From: Cylindrotheca closterium
Lineage: Eukaryota > Bacillariophyta > Bacillariophyceae > Bacillariales > Bacillariaceae
NCBI GenBank assembly: GCA_933822405.4
Contig: CAKOGP040002091.1
Coordinates: 124,001-188,000, forward strand
Reading direction: 5' to 3'
Length of the DNA stretch: 64,000 nt
The first letter of the stretch is position 1. Each line of letters opens with the position of its first letter. A program made the position numbers and the translations under genes. The notes beneath the pieces were generated by a model that saw only the letters and a list, made by a program, of their open reading frames with translations, had not been told where the DNA came from and made no database searches. Below are positions 53,162 to 63,123 of this stretch, piece after piece.

Positions 53162-53926
53162 ATGGTGCTGGAGATTCAAGCGATTATGAAAAATACCGGT
53201 GGCAAAAAGTCCAAATGCCACTGGTGCAGCACCCGCAAGTCCAACGAATATGCTTTCGTTCCTTCCATGGGTGGAATGCTTTGCCAACGCTGCTTTTTCT
53301 TGGCCGAACGTGGTTGTTCGGTTGAGATGTTGGCGCAACTTCCCAAAGTCCAAAAGGACATGGACAAGCTCGTCCTCAAATTCCAAATCATCAATGCTTT
53401 GCAACCATTGACCGCCTTGGAGTTTGAATTTTGGACCGTCACCAATGGTTGCCTATTGTTGGACGACACCAGCAAGAAGGGAGGACCCACCATGGCATTG
53501 CAACGCTGCATTGAGCACAAAATCATGGCTTGGTTCGACCAGCAAGATAACGGAAAATTGTCAATGACAATGATGACTTCCGATACCACAATGGACCACT
53601 ATGATATTGATTTTGAACAGCTCAAGGACTTTGCCACTGTGGTTCCTCCCGCCACCATGAAGATAGAACCTCCTCCCAAAATCCAATTGTTGCAACTCGG
53701 CAGTCTCGTCCTTGACACGGCCAAGGCCACCATTTTCAAAAATGACCCTTTTAGCTCTCCCAAGAATGAAGAGATTTCCAACTATATGATTGAGACCGTC
53801 ATGGAGCTCGCCCGATGCGACGCGGCAACGAAGAACGAGATGGACGATTGTTTTCTACCAGATCTTCTCATCACGGGACGCACTTTTGATTTGGACGAGG
53901 AGGAGCCAGCAGTCTTTGTCGAATGA
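53162..53926 (+). CDS. CxxC protein (family founder in this window)
   Basis: This is a single exon of 254 residues starting MVLEIQAIMK (53162); Met at 53186 is an alternative. Cys pairs CHWCSTRK and CQRC are spaced as a zinc ribbon or treble-clef-like finger. After these come DKLVLKFQIINALQPLTALE, an FW element, CIEHKIMAWF, MDHYDIDFEQLKDF, LQLGSLVLDTAKATIF and a conserved end DLLITGRTFDLDEEE. A paralog is at 33691-34434 and a broken 3' copy at 34.7-35.05 kb. The family is not one I recognise. The finger plus an alpha/beta body suggests a nuclear or cytosolic regulator, but that is a guess. Confidence 0.7.
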   Translation: MVLEIQAIMKNTGGKKSKCHWCSTRKSNEYAFVPSMGGMLCQRCFFLAERGCSVEMLAQLPKVQKDMDKLVLKFQIINALQPLTALEFEFWTVTNGCLLLDDTSKKGGPTMALQRCIEHKIMAWFDQQDNGKLSMTMMTSDTTMDHYDIDFEQLKDFATVVPPATMKIEPPPKIQLLQLGSLVLDTAKATIFKNDPFSSPKNEEISNYMIETVMELARCDAATKNEMDDCFLPDLLITGRTFDLDEEEPAVFVE

Positions 53927-54932
53927 GGAATGAGGACCCATCACGAAATTGCGCATTGGAATAGAAATAAAGCGACAGTATCATTTTGCACTAGGGATTA
54001 CTAATAGCTACCACTTGTAAGATTAGCCGCTCGGAGGCGAGAGGGTGGAGAATTTTGGAATATTCGACTTGTCCGATCAAAATCAAAATTAGAACAAAGC
54101 TATCTTGTTGTCACTCTGGATCCAGCAAGCAAGTACCATGGCTTCAGTTCATGCTACACTATACAATACTGTACTCTAGTGGCATGGGCAATCCACTTGC
54201 GGGTCTAGGTAGGAGGGCATTTGATTCCAAGTATGAGAAAGCGTTGCTTGGTTCGTTCTTCTTGGGAATCTAGGTAAAAGCAGAACCCAGTTGACAATCA
54301 CACAAATGATGCTGGTGCCTACATCATCATAGGTATTGTACTGTATAGTCGAGTCAAGCTGGAGGACGCCACGATTATGTACAACGAACCGTTGAAAATT
54401 GTGGTTACAATTTTCTATTAAAAAAGAACGATGGTGAATACGCATCACCCGTCTATTGGCGACATCTGCAACAACATCAAGATCTTTCTGAGGGCACGGT
54501 TGAGAACGCGGCAGAGATCTAAAGCTGCAACAAGATGTGGAGTGTAAAACTATGCTGTACTGGTAGTATTTTTTTAGAAGATACCTATAAAAAAGGGGTA
54601 GAACTTATGGAGACATGCGGGTTAACTGTTTTATTTGCGGGGAATACCATTTTTGAAAATCGTTCCTTAACTGTTAGAAACCATAATTCGGCTGGCTACT
54701 AAAAACCGTTTATGGACTTTTCTCCTCATTACCCGATCCATACCGGTATGGTATTAATACCAGATACTGTACTGTAGGATGTGCCAGCAGTTGCCGTACC
54801 GTTCCCCGCAATCACACAGCGATTACGCTTCGCATCACGTATCACACTTTCAATCTCTTGTTTGACAGTAAGATTCATCGAAACGATCCAAATTCAACTA
54901 GCCTTCTTGCTTAACATTTGCCTGTCTTCACC
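53927..54932. other. 1-kb intergenic region, duplicated 3' flank then unique
   Basis: Bases 53927-54140 match the relic flank at 34444-34740. Beyond that the region is unique, with TACCGGTATGG-type palindromes at 54741-54777 upstream of the LRR receptor-like gene. No gene was seen. Confidence 0.6.
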
Positions 54933-57900
54933 ATGGATGAAAACGGAGTGAAAAGTTCTAATGACAAACAGGTGATGTCTCCATCTGGCAAGAGTCACCA
55001 TCATCCTGCCAACCGAGATTCCGGGAAGCATGGTCGCAAAGATCGTCATTCCACTGAAGGCAGCAGCAGCCAGCATGAAGAAGACGCAAAGGCCAAGGAA
55101 AGAGCGAGACGGCCTAGGTCATCCAAAAGTCCTACGCGTCCCTCCACTCGGCCTAGTAAGAATGCAAAGGATCGAGCTTCCAAAGATCGCGCTAGACGAA
55201 GCAGAAGTCCAGTTCCAGGAGCCGAGTCGGTTAGCCGAAGTTCTCCACATTCTCCAACCCGTTCCGAGAAGGATGCCAAGAGACGAACAAGGAGATCCGA
55301 AAAGGCGTCTAAACCAGGTGCTGAAAGTGTAGGTGGTATAGATCGAATCGGAGATGCCAAGGCAAGCGACAAGAAGGGAGGATCATCAAAATTAGCCATG
55401 GCGCCTGGAATGGAGAGTCTCAGTGAAGAAACTGACAATAGGACCCGACGAGAGAATCGAAAAGCAGGCAGAAAACAAGCAATGAGCGGCACCACCAAAA
55501 AGAGTTCCAAAGAAGAATCTCACAAACAACATATTTTGGACAAAGAGGAACCAGCCCGTGAAGTTGGCGGTGATGACATTCCTATTGCAGCAATTGCCGT
55601 GGACGACGATGATAAAAACGTACAAGTCGGCATGGACACACAACGCCAACAGGCCATGATGGCCAATGGAGCAAGTGAAATTGAAGGTGCCAACAATGAA
55701 GTTGTGCCCGACCAAAAGCGCACAATCTTTAGCAAACGAAACATTTGCATCCTTGTAGTTCTGTTGCTAGCAATTGGTGGAGGAGTGGCAGGGTACATTC
55801 TGTCACAGTCTTCTAACGATGCAGCCGTGGAATCGACAGGTGACGATGGTACTACGACGACCGACGACCAGCAGGATACCGACAACCTTTCTGGAACACC
55901 GTCGACATCGCCCTCACTGGTTCCAACAGAAGCGCTCAGTACCTCTCCCACAACGATTTATTCGCCCCCGAGTGATGAAGACTGTGACGCCTTGCGGAAT
56001 GGACAACCCATCGATTTGGGAGACCAGGAATACAGAGAGCTCGTTTTCCAAATTGAAATGGACGTGGTTCTCGAAGAGAGTAAGGATTCCACCGCTGGAA
56101 TGGAGGAGCTAGTTGGGAGAACTCAAAGTGTAATTGTTCCCATTTTGGTCGGTTGTCCGGAAGTATCTCGGCGAAATCTCATCGAAACAACTCAATCTAT
56201 TCGTCGAGGAGGTCGTAGACTGCTGAAAAAGTTTGAAATTGCGGGTGCCACGTTTAAACTTGAAGAAGACGGCAATTTATCTTGCGTCACTACTGATTCA
56301 GAGCTACCTTGTTATAGGCCTGTGGTCAACCTGAAAGTATTCGTCAAAGGAGATGGGAAGATTATTGAGATTCTTGGAGTTATTTCCCAAGCCCTTGAAG
56401 CAAATAGTGGGTTAACTACCTTGCTCGAAAAACTTGGTCTGATTGATGAGGGGTTTGTGAGCATCTTGAACATATTCATTGGAGATCGAAACAAAACAGA
56501 TCCACCAAGCTCTGAGCCTTCTAGCACTCCATCTGCAATGCCTTCTTCAAGTCCAAGTGCCATCGCATCCGCCAATCCTACGTTTGCACCACAAACTGAA
56601 CCAACCGCCTCACCATCAATGCAACCGTCTACTGCAACAAGCCAAGGTCCCACAAATACACCGACTGTGACAGGCTCGGGGAGTCCGACACTTTCGGCAG
56701 TGGTGGGACCAAGTCCTCCTCCAAGCAACATGCCAAGTACAATGCCCAGTGTAATTCCATCTGTGATGCCATCCAATTTGCCAAGCTTTCTTCCTACCCA
56801 TATTCCGTCGGTTGTACTGAGTGGAACCCCTTCCACCGATCCTTCCTTGAATCCAAGTTCCGATCCATCGGCATCTCCGTCTACCATGCCATCTAGGACG
56901 CCATCGAGAGTACCATCTCCTGCGCCGAGTGAAAATCCAAGTATCACACCGTCTATGAGTCCAACCGTGGAAGTGGGACCGATATTGATGGACATATACA
57001 ATGCTGCTGGAGGTAGTTTTGGATCCTCCAGTACTGGCTGGCAGGGCACTGGTGATTGGTGCACCTGGGACTATGTCGAGTGTGACTCCAACAGAGAGGT
57101 TACAACTTTGAACATTGCATACTTGGGTTCAAGCCTGAGCGGCACTATTAGTCCTAGAATTGCTGATCTGACATCTCTCGCTACCTTGATCCTATGTAAG
57201 GAAGACTGGAAAACGTGCATTTGATTTGGCGTTCCCTCGTGATCTCACTTTTCTTCGATATTTCCAAAGCTGGAAATCGCCTTGGAGGAACCATTCCGAG
57301 TCTCCCGACTAGCCTGGTTTACGTCAACTTTGAAGCCAATAATTTGCTTGCGGGCAGCATTCCAGCTAGTTTTTACAGCTTGCCAAATCTCATCCGCGCA
57401 GAATTTGGTACGCTATTGACCTGTATTGTCACTATACTGTCATCGCGGCCGTGCCATCGCCTCACGACAATGATGTATTCGTCTCTTTCAACACCACAGC
57501 GGTCAACCAACTTACAGGATCAATATCTTCCCTAATCGGGTAAGTATCTGCAGAATTGAACTTGTGGTGACTTTATTTGCTGCTATACTAACATGAGGAT
57601 CGCCATGACTACATTGTAGTGGTATGCCAAAACTCAATCGATTGGTTTTATACCGGAACCAGCTCACCAATACATTGCCGCCTGAGCTGGGGAATGTCGC
57701 TAATCTCCGTCATTTGGTAATCCGTGACAACCAATGTAAGTTGGCGTGCAAAATGGTGTACACAAGATCATGGTCGGGGTAAGCTAACGCTTGTGCTTGT
57801 GCTTGCGCTTGTCAATGATTCAAACTACCGCACAGTCAATGGTTCATTACCCAGCGAGCTCTTTGCCTTGACGGCAATGACACGGATTGATGTCCAGCGT

Positions 57901-58307
57901 TCTTCATTGACCGGTAGCATACCGACACAGCTTTCGGGACTTACGGAATTGACTCGGCTTGACCTAGGTGATTTTGCACGAGTTGACTTTTTTGGTACCT
58001 TGTGATGGGCCATTCTGACACTTCTTTTTTTCCTACTCCCCAGACAATAACCAACTTGTTGGAAATCTTCCAGCAGGAATGGAAGCTATGACAAAGCTCA
58101 CCTGGTTGCGAGTTCATAATAACCAAATGACTGGTACCATTCCACCGCTAAAATCAGGCGGAAACACCTTTGGTGTTTGTGATTTGTGTAAGTTGATCAG
58201 CCCGATGCTTTCATATTTCAAAGAGTTTCGATCTAACCACGGATTCTTCAGCCAACAACAATTTTGACGACACCACCAACGCCGCTCTTGCTGGTTGTGG
58301 GGTTTGA
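54933..58307 (+). CDS. LRR membrane protein with Ser/Pro stalk, seven exons
   Basis: Exons are 54933-57195, 57270-57407, 57500-57539, 57620-57735, 57836-57967, 58044-58187 and 58252-58307; the joined frame is 962 residues. The first 255 residues are basic and Ser-rich (cytoplasmic), followed by one helix NICILVVLLLAIGGGVAGYI near residue 270. An unassigned domain covers about residues 350-520 (LVFQIEMDVVLEES, SVIVPILVGC, ILNIFIGDRN). A PS-rich stalk of about 160 residues ends at VGPILMDIYNAAGG, the start of a plant-type LRR cap (WCTWDYVEC). About eight LRRs follow, mostly one per exon: phase is kept so that each exon begins inside N-x-L/F-x-G. No kinase domain is present. It is predicted to be a surface receptor or wall-binding protein. 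All splice sites are GT-AG and each junction restores LRR consensus. Confidence 0.88.
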
Positions 58308-58504
58308 GGACGCTGGATTGCGGCACAGACAACTGCAGTCGGTTCTCGTCGTTAGCTCGTACAGTCTGGAGTTCAAATGTGCACATACGCATCTTCATCG
58401 ACCGCATGATGCCAGGAGTTTCAAGTATAAACTAGTTTACTCCAGTATGACAGCATTTACAGTTACACCATCTGGTAGGAACCGTCACACTTTCCTCGCG
58501 AGTC

Positions 58505-59527
58505 TTAGTCAAGATCTTCGTCTGAATCATCACCATCATCATCATCATCATCTTGAGCAAACTCTGCTTCCAGAGATAGCATCAATTCATGAACCCCCCA
58601 CTTTTGTTTCGAGGATGTCGTATGTATGACTGGCGATTGAAATGCAAAGTCCCCTTCATCTAACGCCAATTGACTCGAGTATCTCAAACACAATTCATTC
58701 ACCAGTCGGATGACCTTTGGTCTGGTAGTCCGGTCGGTTTTGGTCAAGACTACGCTGTACGGAATTTGGGCATCCTCCAGCCATCCAAGAACGGCTCGGT
58801 CCATTTCGGCAAATTCATCCCGGCGGGCGTCCATTAACAAAAAGAGTCGTTTCAATACTCCACGGTCCAGACGATCCAGCAGCAACTTTTGGGTATCCTG
58901 CTGCCAAGCTTCGACCGTTTCTCTGGGTGCGGCGGCATATCCATAACCAGGAAGATCAATAATGAGACCGGACGCATTGGCTGGAGTTTGATCTTCTTTG
59001 TCGTTTGGGAAGAGTGCCATGAAATGGGGCAACTGGGTTCGGCCGGGAGACTTGCTGGTGACGCACAAGTTTTTTCGCATGACCGCATTGATCAAACTGC
59101 TCTTCCCGACATTGGATCTTCCAAGAAAGGCGACTTCCGGTACGCCATGTGAGGGGTACTGAAAATTAAGATCCTTCTTGGGAGACAGATACTGAAACGT
59201 GCCGGTTGCTAGCATTGGTGGGATGGTTGCCCCGTCCGAGAATAAGGTAGATGGATCAATAGTTTCATCCAGCGCTGCCTTTGCGACAAAGACATGTGGC
59301 GAGGCAGTAGCACTCAGCATGGCTGGTATTCGTTTCTTATCCAAACTTGCTTTTGACTTTGGAGCTTTGACCTTTCGTTTTGGAGCACCCTGATGTGCAC
59401 TTTTAGCAAAGTTGCGAATTTGGAATGCTAGAGGACTGGTATTGGATGCAGATTGCAAGCTGTTGCTGGCTGAAAGTCGATGTCGACGGATACAGCATTT
59501 GACAAGGGCTGGAGCGGTTCTATTCAT
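58505..59527 (-). CDS. EngB/YihA-type ribosome-biogenesis GTPase, organellar
   Basis: This is a single exon of 340 residues starting MNRTAPALVKCCIRRHRLSA at 59527, an Arg-rich mitochondrial-type presequence (an in-frame ATG at 59626 is less likely). G motifs: FLGRSNVGKSSLI (P-loop), SPGRTQLPHF (G2 region), DLPGYGYAAAP (G3), LTKTD (G4) and TTSSKQKWG (G5). The spacing is that of EngB, which assists large-subunit ribosome assembly in bacteria and organelles. The C-terminus has an acidic run of about 15 Asp/Glu. It is divergent from the coiled-coil gene at 59833 with only 305 bases between starts, so they may share a bidirectional promoter. Confidence 0.9.
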   Translation of the reverse strand: MNRTAPALVKCCIRRHRLSASNSLQSASNTSPLAFQIRNFAKSAHQGAPKRKVKAPKSKASLDKKRIPAMLSATASPHVFVAKAALDETIDPSTLFSDGATIPPMLATGTFQYLSPKKDLNFQYPSHGVPEVAFLGRSNVGKSSLINAVMRKNLCVTSKSPGRTQLPHFMALFPNDKEDQTPANASGLIIDLPGYGYAAAPRETVEAWQQDTQKLLLDRLDRGVLKRLFLLMDARRDEFAEMDRAVLGWLEDAQIPYSVVLTKTDRTTRPKVIRLVNELCLRYSSQLALDEGDFAFQSPVIHTTSSKQKWGVHELMLSLEAEFAQDDDDDDGDDSDEDLD

Positions 59528-59832
59528 GACGATCGTGGATATCTGTTTTTGTTTCTTCTGGAATGTTGGAGGTTGTCGTTGTCGTTGATGTGGATGTTCG
59601 AATTTATTAAACTGGATGATGTCCATCCATTGAAAATGAACTTTGTTAGTGTCGCGTTGAATCGGAGAAATCAAACGTCAGAATTTTCTTCCCGACCATC
59701 ACTTATTCTTGTTGACAGCGCATTGCAAAGGAAGATAACAAGAATCAAAGCAAAGTTTGACTGTTGCTCCAAGATTGGATCCAACGCACCTCGATCCTCT
59801 TCCAACCATCTGTTGAGTAATCCTACTCTACA
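59528..59832. other. short divergent promoter interval
   Basis: This 305-base interval lies between EngB and the coiled-coil gene. No distinct element was recognised. Confidence 0.5.
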
Positions 59833-62140
59833 ATGACAAGAATGGATCCAACAAGACGACGAAGACGGCCGTCTGTCTTAGCATTGCTACCATGCGTATC
59901 ACCCATAATATCATCTCCAAATTGTCACCAAGTTCATGCATTTTCCACCACTCCATCCACCAAACCATCCTTTCCATTCTCAATCCAATCCTCTATCCCC
60001 TCAATTTTCTCTTCACCATTGACATCCGCTCCTACCAATCACAAATCCCATCTGAAAGCATCCACAAGGATGAGAACACTTATGATTCTCACATCCACAG
60101 ACAAAGATACAGAATCCTCGTCAGTAGAATACAATGGCGGTCAAGCACCAACGACAATAGTCAATGAGGAAAAACCACAAACCGTGGTCACTGGGGAACA
60201 ATCCAATGACAATGGAAATCAACGATTATCAGTTCTGGACAAGGTCTCTGGTATGTTCAAGATATCCACACCAAACGTGTCCATTCCCAAACCAGTGAGT
60301 ATTTTATTAGTGATCGATACAGAGACGTTGTTTGTCACCTGCATCGACATCAGCAGCAGCATTGTTCTCTAACTTCTATGTGTACGTGTGTCATTCCCAG
60401 TTCTTTCCCTTTTCTCCACAACCGCCGGACGAGGCTCCTTATGTGGACGCTCAATTGCAAGTGGACTTGATGGAATCCGAACGATCCATTCAAATGCTGG
60501 GTGCCGAGGTCAACATGCTCCGAGAGCAATTGGGATATCAACAAGATGATTACTTAAAGTTGCAAAATGAAATGCGAAGTATCGCCAATCAAGAACGCAA
60601 ACTAAAAGAAGAAACAAGATTGGTCCAGCAATTGGAACAAGCACAGCAACAACAGCAGCTGGAGAAACAATATCAGCATTTGAAAACAACGCAGCAGCAA
60701 CTGGAACTAGCCCAACGAAATATAACGTCATTGGAAACGGAATACCAACATCGTTTGGCCGTCCAATCCAAGGATTTTGCCCACCAACAAGAACAATTGG
60801 AGCGCCAAATCGCTGACTTGTCCCATCAGCTGACCACTATCAAGTCCGCTTTGGAAATCGCCAACCAACGATGGAACGATCAGACTCTGGAATTGAAGCA
60901 ATTTCAACAAGCCGCAGAGTCCCAAAAGGAGACAATGGAACAACAGATTGCCAAACTGGAAACATCGCTAAAGGAAGCAAACTCTACCAATGTCCAGCTG
61001 CAAGGCTCGCTCAGTACGAGCAAGGCGGATCTGGAAGCGTTGCGAAAAGACTGGCAAGACTTGCAAACTACTTCTGACGAAAAAGAAGCAGCACAAATTG
61101 CCATGCTGGAAAGTCAACACAATGAAACCAAACTGGCACTACAAGTGGCGGAAGAACTCTTGAAAAAGACTATTGTGGAGCAGGGGGAAGTCGCAGAGGA
61201 AACAAAAAAAGCTTGGTCATTGGAACGCCAAGAGCTGGAATCTCAAGTAGAAAGTCTACAATTGCAATTGGCCAGCGAGAAAACGACCACAGAAAAGGCA
61301 CTTGCGCAATACAAGTTGGCACAAACCGAACTAGAATTGGCTCAAAAGGACAAGCTACAACAGCTCGAGGAGGGCCAAGCAACCGCCGATAGGCTCAAGA
61401 CCGAGCTAGAACAAATGAAAGCACAATACGAAGCCGAATTGGAATCCATGGCTATAAAAAAGGATGAACATGTCCATGCCTTGACGGAGCGGATACAAAC
61501 CGAACACAATCGACAGGAACAAGAGCTCCAAGACGAAAGCGCCAAGGTGAAAGCGGAATTGGCCAAGATGAAGCTGATGTACGAGCAAAGTGAGGAAGCA
61601 CGGCAAGCAGAAACCAAAGCCTTGGAAATCCAATTGACCGGGCAGCTCGAGACGGCCCAAGCAAAGGCCGCTCGGCGAGAACAAGCGTTGCTGTCCCAAA
61701 TCGAAATGGCCGCGGTGGAACGAGTAACCAAGACCAAATCATTGGAGAAGGAAATTGCCAAACTCCAACATGAAAACAAAGCCTTGAGTTCTTCCTTGGT
61801 TTTTGCCAATACCAGCCGCGATGAATCCATCGAAAAGGCCAAGGCTCTTGAGCAAAAATACATGGACTCTGGCGCTGACCAAGAAAAGTGGAAAGAACAA
61901 GTATCCCTCATGAAGCAAGAATTTCAAGACATCCAACAAAGCAAGAAGGAATTGGAAGCCCAATTGGTGACTGTTACCTTGGAAAAGGAAGAACTCGTCC
62001 TCAAGGCCCAAGCCCTCGAGGCGAATCTGCAAGCACTTACCGAACAAAATGCCCAGCTGAAACTTCAACAACAGCACCGACCCTACCAACAGCGCCAGAA
62101 AGATTCCAACGACTTTCACTGGGCTCTCGATAAGTTTTAA
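59833..62140 (+). CDS. long coiled-coil protein with possible plastid targeting leader
   Basis: Exon 1 is 59833-60294, the intron 60295-60400 and exon 2 60401-62140, giving 733 residues. The N-terminus has an Arg run, a hydrophobic stretch (VLALLPCVSPIISS) and then VHAFSTTPSTKPSF; the A-F with following Ser/Thr/Pro resembles the diatom plastid signal-peptide/transit-peptide junction, though the hydrophobic core is weak. From about residue 175 to 710 the protein is almost continuous heptad-rich coiled coil (Gln/Glu/Leu/Lys-rich, KLEEN-type). The intron-joined sequence SIPKPFFPFSPQPPDEAPYV is the link. A structural or tethering role is likely; no known coiled-coil family can be named. The splice choice removes an in-frame stop codon in the intron. 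Confidence 0.75.
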
Positions 62141-62372
62141 AACTAATAGAATAACATATAAGAAATTGGTTATTATATATCATTTTCTTTACCGTTGTGT
62201 ACAAAGTATTATTTTGTTGATGGGATACGGACTGACTCAGTCGATTAGACGCAAGAATTCTGTTGCTTTTCTCAATAAATCGTTTGCCGGTATTGCTATA
62301 GTTTGATTGTTGTTCATCATCAACACCTACTCCTATAATACCACACACATATATATATATATACAAACAAAT
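62141..62372. other. short intergenic, AT microsatellite
   Basis: An (AT)7-type repeat at 62349-62363 lies 10 bases before the CHMP6 start codon. Confidence 0.6.
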
Positions 62373-63032
62373 ATGGGAGGTACCTCGAGCAAAAGCGAAT
62401 CCAAAAAGAAGGCACCCGGCGGCACCATTTCTCAAGTCGACAAGGCCATGCTAGACTTGAAAAATGCTCGAGACCGCCTAAAACGATATCAGAAAAAGCT
62501 AGAACAAGACGACGAACGCATTGTCGCCAGGGCCAAGAATGCCAAAAAAGAGGGACAAACCAAGAATGCCTTGAATTTGTTACGCCTGCGGAAAATGAAG
62601 CAAAAGGAAGTGGATTCGGTGAGCGCCCAGCTATTGACGGTCGAGCAAATGGTACAAACCATTGATTCCAAACAAAATGAAGCACAAGTCTTGGCCGCCA
62701 TGGCCAAGGGCAAAGACTCCCTACAGAAGATGCACGAAGAAACTTCTGTGGAAGATGTACTGGATTTGATGGACTCTATTACGGAACAAAACGAGGTCGA
62801 AAAGGAAATTTCCAGTATTTTGGAGGGCGTCCCAACTACCTTGTCCGTAGACGACGAGGCTGCTGTGGAAGCGGAGCTAGAAGCAATGATGAGGGAAATG
62901 CAAGGAGACAGTTCTATGGATACAACCCTACCAGTGGCTCCAGAAACTACGCCACTGCCTATAGCACCAACCGACAAACTTCCAGATGCTGTTACTACCG
63001 AAACGGAAGGACGCACCGCTGTAGCATCTTAG
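62373..63032 (+). CDS. CHMP6: ESCRT-III subunit CHMP6/VPS20
   Basis: This is a single exon of 219 residues starting MGGTSSKSES at 62373. The Gly2 with Ser at position 6 fits N-myristoylation, a hallmark of CHMP6 that recruits it to endosomal membranes. The Snf7 core follows: DKAMLDLKNARDRLKRYQKK, ALNLLRLRKMKQKEVDSVSA, then VEDVLDLMDSITEQNEVEKE, and an acidic autoinhibitory tail with EAELEAMMREMQ as a MIM-like helix. CHMP6 links ESCRT-II to Snf7 polymerisation in multivesicular body formation. The basic alpha1 and acidic C-terminus are clearly separated, as in the family. Confidence 0.9.
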   Translation: MGGTSSKSESKKKAPGGTISQVDKAMLDLKNARDRLKRYQKKLEQDDERIVARAKNAKKEGQTKNALNLLRLRKMKQKEVDSVSAQLLTVEQMVQTIDSKQNEAQVLAAMAKGKDSLQKMHEETSVEDVLDLMDSITEQNEVEKEISSILEGVPTTLSVDDEAAVEAELEAMMREMQGDSSMDTTLPVAPETTPLPIAPTDKLPDAVTTETEGRTAVAS

Positions 63033-63123
63033 AAGCAAGCATAATAATAATAATGTAAACAAACAATTCTATTCTGCTTTTGATAAATAATAATACAAAT
63101 CTATTTTTCCAGTTTTAATTAAG
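63033..63123. other. very short intergenic between convergent genes
   Basis: Only 91 bases separate the stop codons of CHMP6 and the next minus-strand gene. The DNA is AT-rich and carries AATAAT repeats that may serve polyadenylation on both strands. Confidence 0.5.
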
